Part shown: piece by piece, positions 32,702-41,453 of the stretch
Layout: the number at the start of each line of letters is the position of its first letter
Numbering within the stretch: the first letter of the stretch is position 1
Assembly: GCA_900757145.1 (NCBI GenBank)
Contig: CAAEMT010000033.1
Location: forward strand, 1-64,000
DNA from: Lachnospiraceae bacterium
GTDB taxonomy: Bacteria; Bacillota; Clostridia; Lachnospirales; Lachnospiraceae
Length of the DNA: 64,000 bases
Direction: 5' to 3'
The notes under the pieces: model-generated
Seen by the model: the letters and a program-made list of their open reading frames with translations, nothing else
Database searches by the model: none
What the model was told of the DNA's origin: nothing
Position numbers and translations under genes: made by a program

Positions 32702-35128
32702 TCAGATCAGCCCATGCGCCTTAAATGCTTCCACAAGCCGCTGCGCCGTCATAGGTGCCGCATTCATATGTACTCCCGTCGCATGCAGGATCGCGTTGCG
32801 AAGCGCCGGCGCAACGGGGATCGCAGGCGGCTCTCCGAGAGACTTATTTCCGTAAGGTCCCGTCGGGTCTTCAAGCTGAACGAATTCTGCTTCAAGATCC
32901 GGCACATCCATTGCTGTAGGTATCTTGTAATCCAGTAGATTTGCATTGCGCACGCGCCCCGTCTTTTCATCAACAAGCATCTCCTCAGAAAGTCCGAAGC
33001 CAAGTCCCATGCTCATGCCGCCGTGTACCTGTCCTGCCGCCAGATCGGGATTGATCAGAATACCGGAATCATGCACATTGATCAGCCGCTTAACGTGTAC
33101 GAGTCCAAGCGGCATATCCACTTCCACCTCTGCAAAGCAGCAGCCTGATGAAAACGTATTGTCCTTACAGTGATTCGTCACTTCTGCCGTGATATGCTGC
33201 GACCGGTCGAGCGAGTATACAGACGTTTCCGCCACGACCGCTACGTCAAACAATTCCGGCGCGCCGCCGCTTACGACCACCTTACTGTCTATGATGTCAA
33301 GCATTTCCTCCTTCACGCTCTCTTTGGGCGTAAGTCCGAGAACTTCCCGCACTGCAAAGAGCGCGTCTTTTACCTGTTCTGCATAAACCGTCTTTGCAAG
33401 ATCCTCCTCGGCGTGATTGAGCATATACGCCGCATATTCCAGAATACGCGCGCGGAAAAGCTCGCCGCACTTGCGGCACGCCATACCGGAGACGTACGTC
33501 TGTCTGGAAGCGTATGCGCCTGTATCAAACGGAGTCGTATCGGTATCCTGTGTCGATACTGCGTATATTTTATCGAGGGAAATCCCTGTCGTCTCGGACG
33601 CCATCTGCGAAAATACGGTGTCCGCCCCCTGACCGATCTCCGTCGCCCCCATACAAAGCTGCATCGAACCGTCCTGATTGAGTACCATCCTCACGGAAGC
33701 CGTCTCAAGTGAGATCGGATGAACGCCCGTCTTATAACAGAAAATAGACATGCCCACGCCGCGCCGCACAGGTCCCGTCTGGTTTGCGTACGCTTTGCGC
33801 TTTTCATCCCAGCCGATTTTTTTACGTCCTGCCTCAATACATTTTTGCAGACCGTAGGAGTGGAATGTGATCCCATTCGCCGGATCTACAAATCCTTCGC
33901 GCATACAGTTCTTCAGGCGAAAATCGCAAGGATCCATTCCGATTTTTTCCGCCAGATCATCCGTCAGACATTCCGTAAACCACGCCGCCTGCGGTATTCC
34001 GTAAGCGCGCATGGCGCCCGCTGTCGGAGACGAGGTATAGACAGTACGGCAGTCCACCTCACAGCCAAGCGTATCATGATAGAGATCTTTAAATACATTG
34101 CCGCAGTTGGCACAGATTGCATGGCCGTGCGATGCATATCCGCCGTTATTCGCGTATGCATCGAGCCTTCGTGCAAGAAGTGTGCCGTCCTTTGCGGCGA
34201 CGCCGCGGCAGCGCCCTAGGATCGCATGACGTGTCCTCGTTGCGTAAATCGTCTCCTCACGGCTTATCTCAAGACGCACCGGATGACCTCCCACCGCCAT
34301 TGTCAAAAACGCATTCAGCGGCTCATACAGCACATCCTGTTTATTTCCAAAACCGCCTCCGATATACGGCTTGATAATGCGCACCTTTCCTATATCAATA
34401 CCGAGCGCCTGCGCCGTACACCGGCGGACGATATGCGGTATCTGCGTTGAGGATGTTACTGTCACCTTTCCGTTCACATCGACAAACGCCCAGGAGACAG
34501 GGAGCTCCAGATGACAGTGTGAAATACGAGGCGTGTCGTAATCCTCCTCCACATAGACAAGATTTTCCTCCCCGTACACTTCCTTTGCCCTGCGCAGCCC
34601 TTCTTCAAACGTAAAATCTGCCTCGCCCATCGTCATATGAGAGTGGACGATCACATTGTCGCTGCGAAGATCAGGATGCAGCGGCGTTACTCCTTCTGCA
34701 AGCGCTGCCGGCACTGTCACGATCGGCTCATATTCTTCATACTCTGCCTTTACAAGACGCGCCGCTCTTGCTGCGGCCACCTCGTCCTTTGCTATTACAG
34801 CCGCGATATCATCCCCGTATATCCGTACTCTGCGATTCAGGAGTCTGCGGTCGCAGATATCCTGATGCTTTGCTTCTACGCTCCACGGATGCCCCGCCGT
34901 CGGAAACTGGCAGTCCGGGACGTCAAAACAAGTAACGATCTTTATGACTCCGGGAACCTTCAGCGCTTCTTCTAGATCAAAGCTCTTCACGACTCCGTTC
35001 GCTATTTTGGCATGTACCACCTTGCCGTGGTAAATATCCGCAGGCTCCAGATCTGCGGTATATTTTGCCTCGCCTGTCACTTTTCCGCGGGCATCCACCC
35101 GTCGTACCTCTTTTCCTACTACACGCAT
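32702..35128 (-). CDS. xdhA: Xanthine dehydrogenase molybdenum-binding subunit
   Basis: An 808-residue large subunit of the xanthine dehydrogenase/aldehyde oxidase family. GGGFGNKQD and the molybdopterin contacts are present (GGHPVRLEISREE; GATEIGQGADTVFSQ). The C-terminal SLGEPPAIPVAPAL carries the catalytic Glu. The GEPPAIP form is that of classical xanthine dehydrogenases, unlike the GEITSIPTAP of the fused enzyme at 13349. The start at 35128 follows GGAGGAGG. It probably hydroxylates hypoxanthine or xanthine; direction under anaerobic conditions is open. Confidence 0.92.
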   Translation of the reverse strand: MRVVGKEVRRVDARGKVTGEAKYTADLEPADIYHGKVVHAKIANGVVKSFDLEEALKVPGVIKIVTCFDVPDCQFPTAGHPWSVEAKHQDICDRRLLNRRVRIYGDDIAAVIAKDEVAAARAARLVKAEYEEYEPIVTVPAALAEGVTPLHPDLRSDNVIVHSHMTMGEADFTFEEGLRRAKEVYGEENLVYVEEDYDTPRISHCHLELPVSWAFVDVNGKVTVTSSTQIPHIVRRCTAQALGIDIGKVRIIKPYIGGGFGNKQDVLYEPLNAFLTMAVGGHPVRLEISREETIYATRTRHAILGRCRGVAAKDGTLLARRLDAYANNGGYASHGHAICANCGNVFKDLYHDTLGCEVDCRTVYTSSPTAGAMRAYGIPQAAWFTECLTDDLAEKIGMDPCDFRLKNCMREGFVDPANGITFHSYGLQKCIEAGRKKIGWDEKRKAYANQTGPVRRGVGMSIFCYKTGVHPISLETASVRMVLNQDGSMQLCMGATEIGQGADTVFSQMASETTGISLDKIYAVSTQDTDTTPFDTGAYASRQTYVSGMACRKCGELFRARILEYAAYMLNHAEEDLAKTVYAEQVKDALFAVREVLGLTPKESVKEEMLDIIDSKVVVSGGAPELFDVAVVAETSVYSLDRSQHITAEVTNHCKDNTFSSGCCFAEVEVDMPLGLVHVKRLINVHDSGILINPDLAAGQVHGGMSMGLGFGLSEEMLVDEKTGRVRNANLLDYKIPTAMDVPDLEAEFVQLEDPTGPYGNKSLGEPPAIPVAPALRNAILHATGVHMNAAPMTAQRLVEAFKAHGLI

Positions 35129-35160
35129 GATCCATCCTCCTCCATATTTTTCTTTGCAAA

Positions 35161-35200
35161 AGAAGGTGCTGCAAAATACATCTGCCAACACCCCCTCTCT
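35161..35200. repeat. Degenerate copy 4 of the dispersed repeat
   Basis: AGAAGGTGCTGCAAAATACAT matches the left end of the 120-bp element, and AACACCCCCTCTCT resembles a decayed right end with the interior deleted. It lies between the NCS2 permease and xdhA. Confidence 0.5.
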
Positions 35201-35203
35201 ACC

Positions 35204-35238
35204 GTTCGGAGACCGCGGACTAAAATCCGGCTCCGAAC
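35204..35238. other. Strong hairpin between permease gene and xdhA
   Basis: GTTCGGAG (35204-35211) pairs with CTCCGAAC (35231-35238), with a further CGGA/TCCG inner pairing. Neither side carries a T-run, so it is more likely an RNA processing or stability element than a terminator. Confidence 0.55.
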
Positions 35239-35258
35239 CTTATTCTATTGCGTTTTTA

Positions 35259-36632
35259 TTACAGGAATATATACTTGGCGACAAACAAGACCGCAAGCAC
35301 ATACATCAGCGCGCTGATCTTCTTCTCCTTTGCTCTTCCTGTAACTACATTGATCACCACATATGCGATAACGCCCATAGCGATACCTTCTGAAATACTG
35401 TACATAAACGGCATTGCGATGATCGTGATATATGCCGGAATCGCCTCTGTAAAATCTCCGAAGTTGATCTTCGTGATAGAAGTGATCATCAAAAATCCTA
35501 CTACTACGAGAGCCGGAGCCGTTGCAAACGATGGGATCGCAAGGAAGATCGGTGAGAGGAACAAGGACAGTCCGAACAGGATCGCTGCTACGACTGCCGT
35601 CAGACCTGTACGTCCGCCTTCCGCCACGCCCGATGCGCTCTCTACGAAAGTCGTCGTTGTGGAAGTACCGAGCACCGCTCCTACAGAAGTACCGACTGCG
35701 TCTGATAAAAGAGCGCCGCGGATGCGCGGAAGCCGTCCGTTTTTATCGAGCATATCTGCCTTGGACGCTACGCCGATCAGCGTTCCGAGCGTATCAAACA
35801 TATCCACAAACAGGAACGCAAACATGATAATAAAGAAATCCAGACTCAAAAGCCCCTTAAAATCCATCTTCATAAACGTCGGAGCCAGACTCGGTACGCT
35901 GATGCCGCCTGAAAAATCAGGAAGCAGGCTGTACATGCCGATCTCCGGATTGACCTTATAAAGCCCTGTGAGCTGACAGATAATACCAAGTCCCCATGTG
36001 ATCAGTATGCCCCACAGGATATTTCCCTTTACGCCCTTTACAACGAGTATTCCCGTGATCAAAATACCGATAAGCGCAAGCAAAACAGTAATCCCCTCGC
36101 TGTTAAACAAGCCGTTTTTCACAGAATTTTTAAAGGAATAAACGCCTACAAGCGTCGCGCTGTCAACGACAATCTTTGCATTCTGAAGTCCGATAAACGC
36201 AATGAAAAGACCGATACCTACCGATACCGCATGCTTTAAATTCATCGGGATCGCATTAAAAATAGCTTCGCGCACATTTGTCAAAGACAGCAGGATAAAT
36301 ACAATACCTTCTACGAATACTGCCGCCAGAGCCGTCTGCCATGAATATCCCATCTGCAAAACGACCGTATATGCAAAGTAAGCGTTCAAGCCCATGCCGG
36401 GCGCCAGTACGAACGGGTAATTCGACAAAAGCGCCATCAGAAGCGTAGCGATCAGGGACGCCAGAGCCGTCGCGGTAAATACTGCTCCGCTGTCCATACC
36501 CGCAGCGCTTAAAATGTTTGGATTGACTGCCAGTATGTATGCCATCGTCATAAAAGTGGTGATACCGGCGATCACTTCTGTTTTCACATCAGTATGATTT
36601 TCTTTCAGGTGAAATAACTTCTCAAGATTCAT
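35259..36632 (-). CDS. NCS2-family purine permease (AzgA/PbuG-like)
   Basis: A 457-residue membrane transporter with about 12-14 hydrophobic segments. The AzgA-type hallmarks are YILAVNPNILSAAGMD, LAPGMGLNAYFAYTVV, and FVDMFDTLGTLIGVASKADM. This subgroup carries adenine, guanine, hypoxanthine or xanthine with protons; it is distinct from the UacT/XanQ subgroup. The start at 36632 follows GGAGGG. Placed between xdhA and the deaminases, it is the likely uptake system of the locus. Confidence 0.92.
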   Translation of the reverse strand: MNLEKLFHLKENHTDVKTEVIAGITTFMTMAYILAVNPNILSAAGMDSGAVFTATALASLIATLLMALLSNYPFVLAPGMGLNAYFAYTVVLQMGYSWQTALAAVFVEGIVFILLSLTNVREAIFNAIPMNLKHAVSVGIGLFIAFIGLQNAKIVVDSATLVGVYSFKNSVKNGLFNSEGITVLLALIGILITGILVVKGVKGNILWGILITWGLGIICQLTGLYKVNPEIGMYSLLPDFSGGISVPSLAPTFMKMDFKGLLSLDFFIIMFAFLFVDMFDTLGTLIGVASKADMLDKNGRLPRIRGALLSDAVGTSVGAVLGTSTTTTFVESASGVAEGGRTGLTAVVAAILFGLSLFLSPIFLAIPSFATAPALVVVGFLMITSITKINFGDFTEAIPAYITIIAMPFMYSISEGIAMGVIAYVVINVVTGRAKEKKISALMYVLAVLFVAKYIFL

Positions 36633-36776
36633 ACGATTCCCTCCATTCTGCATTTCCCTTTTCTATTATTTTCTTTCTATATACTTTCTTTATACTTTCT
36701 TTCTATTATATTTCCCGCACAGACGCTGCTCACCTGTCTGTCGGTCTTTTCCTCATGTCGTTCCTGCAGACACTTT

Positions 36777-38537
36777 TTACTGCGCAGTTGCTTCCGTATC
36801 GAAAAATACCTCCAGACGTTCCTGTTTTTCCGTATCGACCAATCCGCACGTATTCAGCCGTACTTGGGGAATCACGGGAAGACTGACGAAAGCCAAAGTC
36901 ATAAACGGATCGATCCCCTGCGCCACGCCAAGCTCTCTGGCGGTCGCTTTCAAGCGCTCCAGTTTTTCATCTACGGCTTCGGCATCCTCGTCCGTCATAA
37001 GACCTCCGATCGGAAGCGGCAATATGCCGAGCACCTGTCCGTCTGCCGCCACAGCGATACCTCCTCCGGCGCGCCTTACTGCCTCCGCCGCCAGAGCCAT
37101 ATCCGCATCATTCACACCTGCAACGATCAGATTGTGCGAATCATGCGCCACGCTCGTCGCTGCCGCGCCGCGCTTTAAGCCGTAGCCCTGCAAAAATCCG
37201 ATTCCTCTGTGCCCCGTATGATGATGCCGCTCCAAAACTGCAAGCTTAACAATGTCCATTTTCGGATTTACCCCTGTCGGAAATCCATGTACCTCCTGCC
37301 GTTCTACGCTCCAAAGCCTCGTCAGAAGCTCTCCCGCAGTCAGGCAGATCACTCTCTGGAATCTGCCCTCCCCATCTATTCGGAAATCTTCCTCCCGCAC
37401 AGGAGCCATATGGAACGAATGGAAGACTCTGTCATATGCGCAGTTTGTATTATAATTGCGCTTTTGTACCTTTCCATCCTTCGCCACAAGCACGCCTGCT
37501 TTGTATACCTGTTTTACCGTAACCTGCTCAAGATCTGAAAGGATCACAAGATCTGCCCTGTATCCTGGCGCTACAGCTCCGTTCTTGGAAAGCCCGAAAT
37601 ACTGTGCGGGATAGAAGCTTCCCATCAGGATCGCTGTCACAGGATCTGCGCCTAACCGGATCGCCTTTCGTATGATCCCGTCGATATGTCCCGTCTGCTT
37701 CAGATCGCCGGAATGCTTATCGTCCGTCACGAACATACACCGCTGTGCATACGGCTCCTGACATACCTGTATCAGCGCCTCTAAATTTCTCGCGGCAGTT
37801 CCTTCCCGAACCATGATCCACTGACCGCACCGAAGCTTCTCAAGTGCTTCTTCAAAATCCGAGCATTCATGGTCTGACTGCACTCCGGCGGCTGCGTAGG
37901 CGCATAACTCTCTGCCCGAAAGCCCCGGCGCATGACCGTCAATAAGCTTTTGTTCCTTCTTTGCATCAAGCAGCTTGCGAAGAATACTCTCATCTGCCCG
38001 AACCGTCCCGTAGGAATTCATCATCTCCGCAAGTCCGAACACTCTTGGATGGCTGTAATACGGCTTAAGCTCATCCGCTTCCAGCACAGCACCGGATTCC
38101 TCAAGCGCTGCCGCAGGTACGCACGAGGGGAGCATAAAATACACATCAAGCTCCAGATCCTCCGTCACATTCAGCATATAATCGATTCCCTGCGTTCCGG
38201 CTACATTCGCGATCTCATGCGGATCTGTCACCACGGCAGTCGTACCGTGAGGAAGCACCGCCGCCTCAAAAGCTGCCGGCGAGATCATAGAGCTTTCCAG
38301 ATGGATATGACCGTCTATAAAGGACGGACAGACCACCATTCCGTCAAGTTCTATCTCCTCTTCCCCTTCATAGGAACCGATGCCGGCTATATAGCCGTCT
38401 GCGATCGCCACATCGCCATGCGTAAGCTCTTTCGTAAAAACGTTTAATATCCGTCCGCCTTTTAGCACAAGAGGCGCCTTTTTCGCTCCCGATGCAACAA
38501 GTATCCGTTCTCTTAGTCTGTCTCTTTCACACACCAC
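36777..38537 (-). CDS. ade: Adenine deaminase
   Basis: A bacterial-type adenine deaminase (about 586 residues) converting adenine to hypoxanthine and ammonia. Metal-binding blocks are SFIDGHIHLESSM, TDPHEIANVAG, GLSGRELCAYAAAGVQSDHE and FVTDDKHSGDL. The C-terminal domain has VAHDSHNLIVAGVND. The reading frame has no ATG in the right place. A GTG at 38537 is the best in-frame start, yet the strong GGAGGAGG (38552-38559) is ideally spaced to an out-of-frame ATG at 38544 that gives a five-codon ORF. The gene follows guaD by 25 bases and shares its riboswitch. Start is uncertain. Confidence 0.92.
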   Translation of the reverse strand: MVCERDRLRERILVASGAKKAPLVLKGGRILNVFTKELTHGDVAIADGYIAGIGSYEGEEEIELDGMVVCPSFIDGHIHLESSMISPAAFEAAVLPHGTTAVVTDPHEIANVAGTQGIDYMLNVTEDLELDVYFMLPSCVPAAALEESGAVLEADELKPYYSHPRVFGLAEMMNSYGTVRADESILRKLLDAKKEQKLIDGHAPGLSGRELCAYAAAGVQSDHECSDFEEALEKLRCGQWIMVREGTAARNLEALIQVCQEPYAQRCMFVTDDKHSGDLKQTGHIDGIIRKAIRLGADPVTAILMGSFYPAQYFGLSKNGAVAPGYRADLVILSDLEQVTVKQVYKAGVLVAKDGKVQKRNYNTNCAYDRVFHSFHMAPVREEDFRIDGEGRFQRVICLTAGELLTRLWSVERQEVHGFPTGVNPKMDIVKLAVLERHHHTGHRGIGFLQGYGLKRGAAATSVAHDSHNLIVAGVNDADMALAAEAVRRAGGGIAVAADGQVLGILPLPIGGLMTDEDAEAVDEKLERLKATARELGVAQGIDPFMTLAFVSLPVIPQVRLNTCGLVDTEKQERLEVFFDTEATAQ

Positions 38538-38562
38538 TTTCCATATAGATACCTCCTCCGTC

Positions 38563-39840
38563 CTAAAGCATGATTTCCTCTCCTGCTGCAAATTTAGCTG
38601 CGATCTGTCTGTCATCTGACAGATAAACGATCCGCTCTAAGCGCTGCCGCACACTTAGCTCCATCGGAGTCCGAAGGGCGCTGTCATCCAGAACAAGCGC
38701 GTCAAACTCATACCCTTGCTCAAAGCTGCCCACCGCTCCGAAAAAGCTGCCGCCGCCCTTTGTAGCCATATAAAACGCTTCCTCCAGTGTAAGCGGCTTC
38801 TTTGTATCATCAACAAGCCGCCAGTACATCTTAGAAGCCTGTATCGCATCCGCCATCACGCGGAATATCGAATCACTGCTTCCTCCTGATACGTCGCTTC
38901 CCAAACCGACGCGAAGTCCCTCATCGAGAAACGACCTCACCGGAGCGATACCGGACGCCAGATTTTCGTTAGAAAACGGGCAATGTGCGATCCATACCCC
39001 TCTCTCCTTCATCAGACATCGCTCCTCTTCTCCAGAGTAGACGCAGTGCGCCATGATCGTCCTGCACTCCTCGCCGCCGAACAGTCCGAAATGATCATAT
39101 GCTTCTCCATAGTATTCTGACCACGGGCACAAATCCTTAACCCATGCAATTTCTCCCAGATTTTCCGATAAATGGGACTGAATCGGAAGTCCGGTACTCT
39201 TTTGTAGGCGGGAAAGACGCTCCATCAGCTCATCCGAACAGCTCGGTATAAACCTCGGCGTCAGTATGGGCTTTACATGCTTAAATTTTCCGTCCGTCTC
39301 CAAAATCCACTCCCGCGTTGCCACCTCCGATGCTTCCGCACTTTCTTCACGCAGAATATCGGGACTGTTGCGGTCCATATTTACCTTACCGACCATCGCC
39401 CGCACGCCTGTTTTATCAAGCAGCTCCATAAGAAGCTTCGTCGCAGGCACATGGAGCGAGGAAAAAATGCACGCCCGCGTAGTGGCACCCTTTTTGAGAT
39501 TTTCAGCAAAAATGGAATAACCTTTTTTTGCATACTCCAGATCGGCATACTTTGCTTCCTCAGGAAATACCTGCCGCTCAAGCCACTGCAAAAGCTCCAT
39601 ATCCATTCCCATCCCGCAAAAGCCGTACTGCGGCGCATGCATATGTAGATCTACAAGCCCCGGTATGATCAGACAGTTTCCGTAATCTCTTACCCACGCC
39701 TCCTCCCAGTCTTTCGGAAGTCTCTTTACAATACCTGCGCACCGTCCTTCTTCACATAAGAGATAGCTGCTTTCATGTATCTGCAGCCGGTCCGTTTTCG
39801 CACTGTAACAGATATGTCCCTTTAGTGCAAACCGTTTCAT
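38563..39840 (-). CDS. guaD: Guanine deaminase / amidohydrolase
   Basis: A 425-residue amidohydrolase with the guanine-deaminase pattern: PGLVDLHMHAPQYGFCG (HxH and the PQ region), IQSHLSENLGEI, IMAHCVYSG, and VGLGSDVSGG. It converts guanine to xanthine and ammonia. The start at 39840 lies next to GGAGGAAGGG. It is the first gene after a purine riboswitch, which supports a guanine-related substrate. The downstream adenine deaminase completes conversion of both amino-purines to oxopurines. SsnA-like function is a less likely alternative. Confidence 0.9.
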   Translation of the reverse strand: MKRFALKGHICYSAKTDRLQIHESSYLLCEEGRCAGIVKRLPKDWEEAWVRDYGNCLIIPGLVDLHMHAPQYGFCGMGMDMELLQWLERQVFPEEAKYADLEYAKKGYSIFAENLKKGATTRACIFSSLHVPATKLLMELLDKTGVRAMVGKVNMDRNSPDILREESAEASEVATREWILETDGKFKHVKPILTPRFIPSCSDELMERLSRLQKSTGLPIQSHLSENLGEIAWVKDLCPWSEYYGEAYDHFGLFGGEECRTIMAHCVYSGEEERCLMKERGVWIAHCPFSNENLASGIAPVRSFLDEGLRVGLGSDVSGGSSDSIFRVMADAIQASKMYWRLVDDTKKPLTLEEAFYMATKGGGSFFGAVGSFEQGYEFDALVLDDSALRTPMELSVRQRLERIVYLSDDRQIAAKFAAGEEIML

Positions 39841-39897
39841 CCCTTCCTCCTTCCCGCCGCCTGTAAAAATGAGGTTCGGACATATATTTCTGTGAAG

Positions 39898-39977
39898 AAA
39901 AAAACTACCGCAAAACATCTATCATTTCCACAGACAACATCAGTGTGAAAACTTATAGACAACTATTTACGGTAGTT
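39898..39977 (-). terminator. Riboswitch expression platform: terminator sharing the P3 strand
   Basis: The aptamer strand AACTACCGTAAA (39977 to 39966, P3 5' side plus loop L3) can pair for 12 bp (one G-U) with TTTGCGGTAGTT (39914 to 39903), directly followed by a U-run (39904 to 39898). Internal stems TTTTCACA/TGTGGAAA and TCTAT/ATAGA, the latter using the P1 3' strand, bring the arms together. Terminator and folded aptamer are mutually exclusive. Ligand binding should therefore prevent termination and switch guaD-ade on. Confidence 0.75.
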
Positions 39978-40013
39978 GGTAGAGACACTCAACCAATCTT
40001 GAGTATATATAAG
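39952..40013 (-). ncRNA. Purine riboswitch aptamer, guanine class by C74
   Basis: Read on the minus strand from 40013 to 39952. P1 is CTTATA/TATAAG. P2 is ACTCAA/TTGAGT around loop GATTGG. The junction GTCTCTACC is followed by P3 AACTA/TAGTT around CCGTAAA, then GTCTATAAG. The core nucleotides of the family are all there (TCTACC, CCGTAAA, and C immediately before TAT). The specificity base corresponding to position 74 is C, indicating guanine (or a related 6-oxopurine), not adenine. L2 has six bases, not the usual seven. It precedes guaD-ade on the same strand. Confidence 0.92.
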
Positions 40014-40062
40014 TTTTTGTTTATATTAGCCAAAATATCTTTTTATTTTTCTTGTATTTTAT

Positions 40063-40091
40063 ACAATATCATAGTTTTCTTTTACTGTCAA
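40063..40091 (-). promoter_or_regulatory. Promoter of the riboswitch-guaD-ade transcript
   Basis: A perfect TTGACA (40086-40091, minus strand) is 17 bases from TATTGT (40063-40068). Initiation would fall about 40 bases before the aptamer. Confidence 0.75.
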
Positions 40092-40123
40092 GCATATTTA
40101 CAAAAATACAGTCCAACAAGAGA

Positions 40124-41236
40124 TCAGATTTCCTCAAGCATCTTCTGCAATTTAGCCATATACTCAGGTACTGCAAATTTCTGCGGACAGTGCTGTGTAC
40201 ATGAGCCGCAGCCGATACATGCAGACGGCTGTTTTTCTTCCGGAATATTCTTCAATTCACGGATCCGCCATGCGCCGCCCATCTTTGCCTTATTGTACTG
40301 ACCAAGCAAAAACGGAATATCAAGTCCTGCCGGACAGTCCGTACAGCAGTACCGACATCCCGTACATGCGACGGAGATCGAAGCATACTGAGCCCGCGCC
40401 GCCTTTTCTATCGTCTCATTTTCCTCTTTTGTAAGCGCGTCTGCCTGTGAAAATGTAGCGATATTATCCTCGACCTGCTCCTCTGCCGACATGCCGCTTA
40501 AGACTACCTGTACCTGATCGAGCGCCATCACCCACCGAAACGCCCACGATGCAGCAGAAGCCTCAGATGCCAGAACGCTTAATTCCTTTGCCGCCTCGCC
40601 TGCCGGATCAGCCAGAAGCCCTCCATGCGCCGGTTCCATAACCATCACGGGAATATCCGCCTCCTGCAGGATCTCATACAGCTCCTTCGCGTCTCCACAG
40701 TACCAGTCATAATAATTAAGCTGTATCTGCACAAAATCCCACGCATAGAGCTTCAGAAGCCTGCGCAGCGTCTGTGCGCTTCCGTGAAACGAAAATCCCA
40801 GATACCGGATCGATCCCTCTGCCTTTTTCTTATCAAAATATTCGATACAACCGTTTGTTATCACCTCATCCACAAAATGATCCTGAAGTCCGTGCAGCAG
40901 ATAAAAATCGATGTGATCCATATTCAGACGGCAAAGCTGCTCCTCGAATTGCTTTCTGTAATCCGGCTCCGCCTGAAAATTATACTTATCCGCCACATAA
41001 AACGTATCTCTCGGATACTTTGCAAGGGCTTTTCCCAGAAATTCCTCCGCCTTTCCTCCATGATAAATATAAGCCGTGTCATAGTAATTGACGCCGCCCT
41101 CCATACAGCGGTCGATCAGCCTCTGCGCCCTCTCAACATTGATACGCGCATTCTCCTGCTCCAATACCGGCAGGCGCATCACGCCCATGCCAAGGCGTGA
41201 TAAGCGTATGTTATCTTTGTAGCTTTTGTACTGCAT
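40124..41236 (-). CDS. Aldo/keto reductase with C-terminal 4Fe-4S domain
   Basis: A 370-residue oxidoreductase. The N-terminal barrel has the AKR features GMGVMRLP, NYYDTAYIYHGGKAEEFLGKAL (catalytic Asp and Tyr) and DKYNF with Lys. The C-terminal extension carries two cysteine sets (CTGCRYCCTDCPAGLDIPFL; CIGCGSCTQHCPQKFAVPEYMAK), as in the clostridial AKR-ferredoxin fusion family. It may couple an NAD(P)H reaction to low-potential carriers; the substrate is unknown. It ends 33 bases before the promoter of the guaD transcript and is not obviously part of the purine pathway. Confidence 0.9.
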   Translation of the reverse strand: MQYKSYKDNIRLSRLGMGVMRLPVLEQENARINVERAQRLIDRCMEGGVNYYDTAYIYHGGKAEEFLGKALAKYPRDTFYVADKYNFQAEPDYRKQFEEQLCRLNMDHIDFYLLHGLQDHFVDEVITNGCIEYFDKKKAEGSIRYLGFSFHGSAQTLRRLLKLYAWDFVQIQLNYYDWYCGDAKELYEILQEADIPVMVMEPAHGGLLADPAGEAAKELSVLASEASAASWAFRWVMALDQVQVVLSGMSAEEQVEDNIATFSQADALTKEENETIEKAARAQYASISVACTGCRYCCTDCPAGLDIPFLLGQYNKAKMGGAWRIRELKNIPEEKQPSACIGCGSCTQHCPQKFAVPEYMAKLQKMLEEI

Positions 41237-41453
41237 ATGTGTTCCCCCTTTAAATGATTTCTGTAAGATTCGATGCTATATGATTCCTTTGCCTTCCATA
41301 ATTATCTTTCGATATTCCTATTATACTAATCCCCTATTCTCTCTACAACTTTTGTTTTCCTATTATTGTTGCGAATGTGAATTATGAAACCGGAAGTTAT
41401 CTTAATGCTTTTTCTTTATGAACATAGAAATCAGCATCGCTGCGCCTCCTAAG

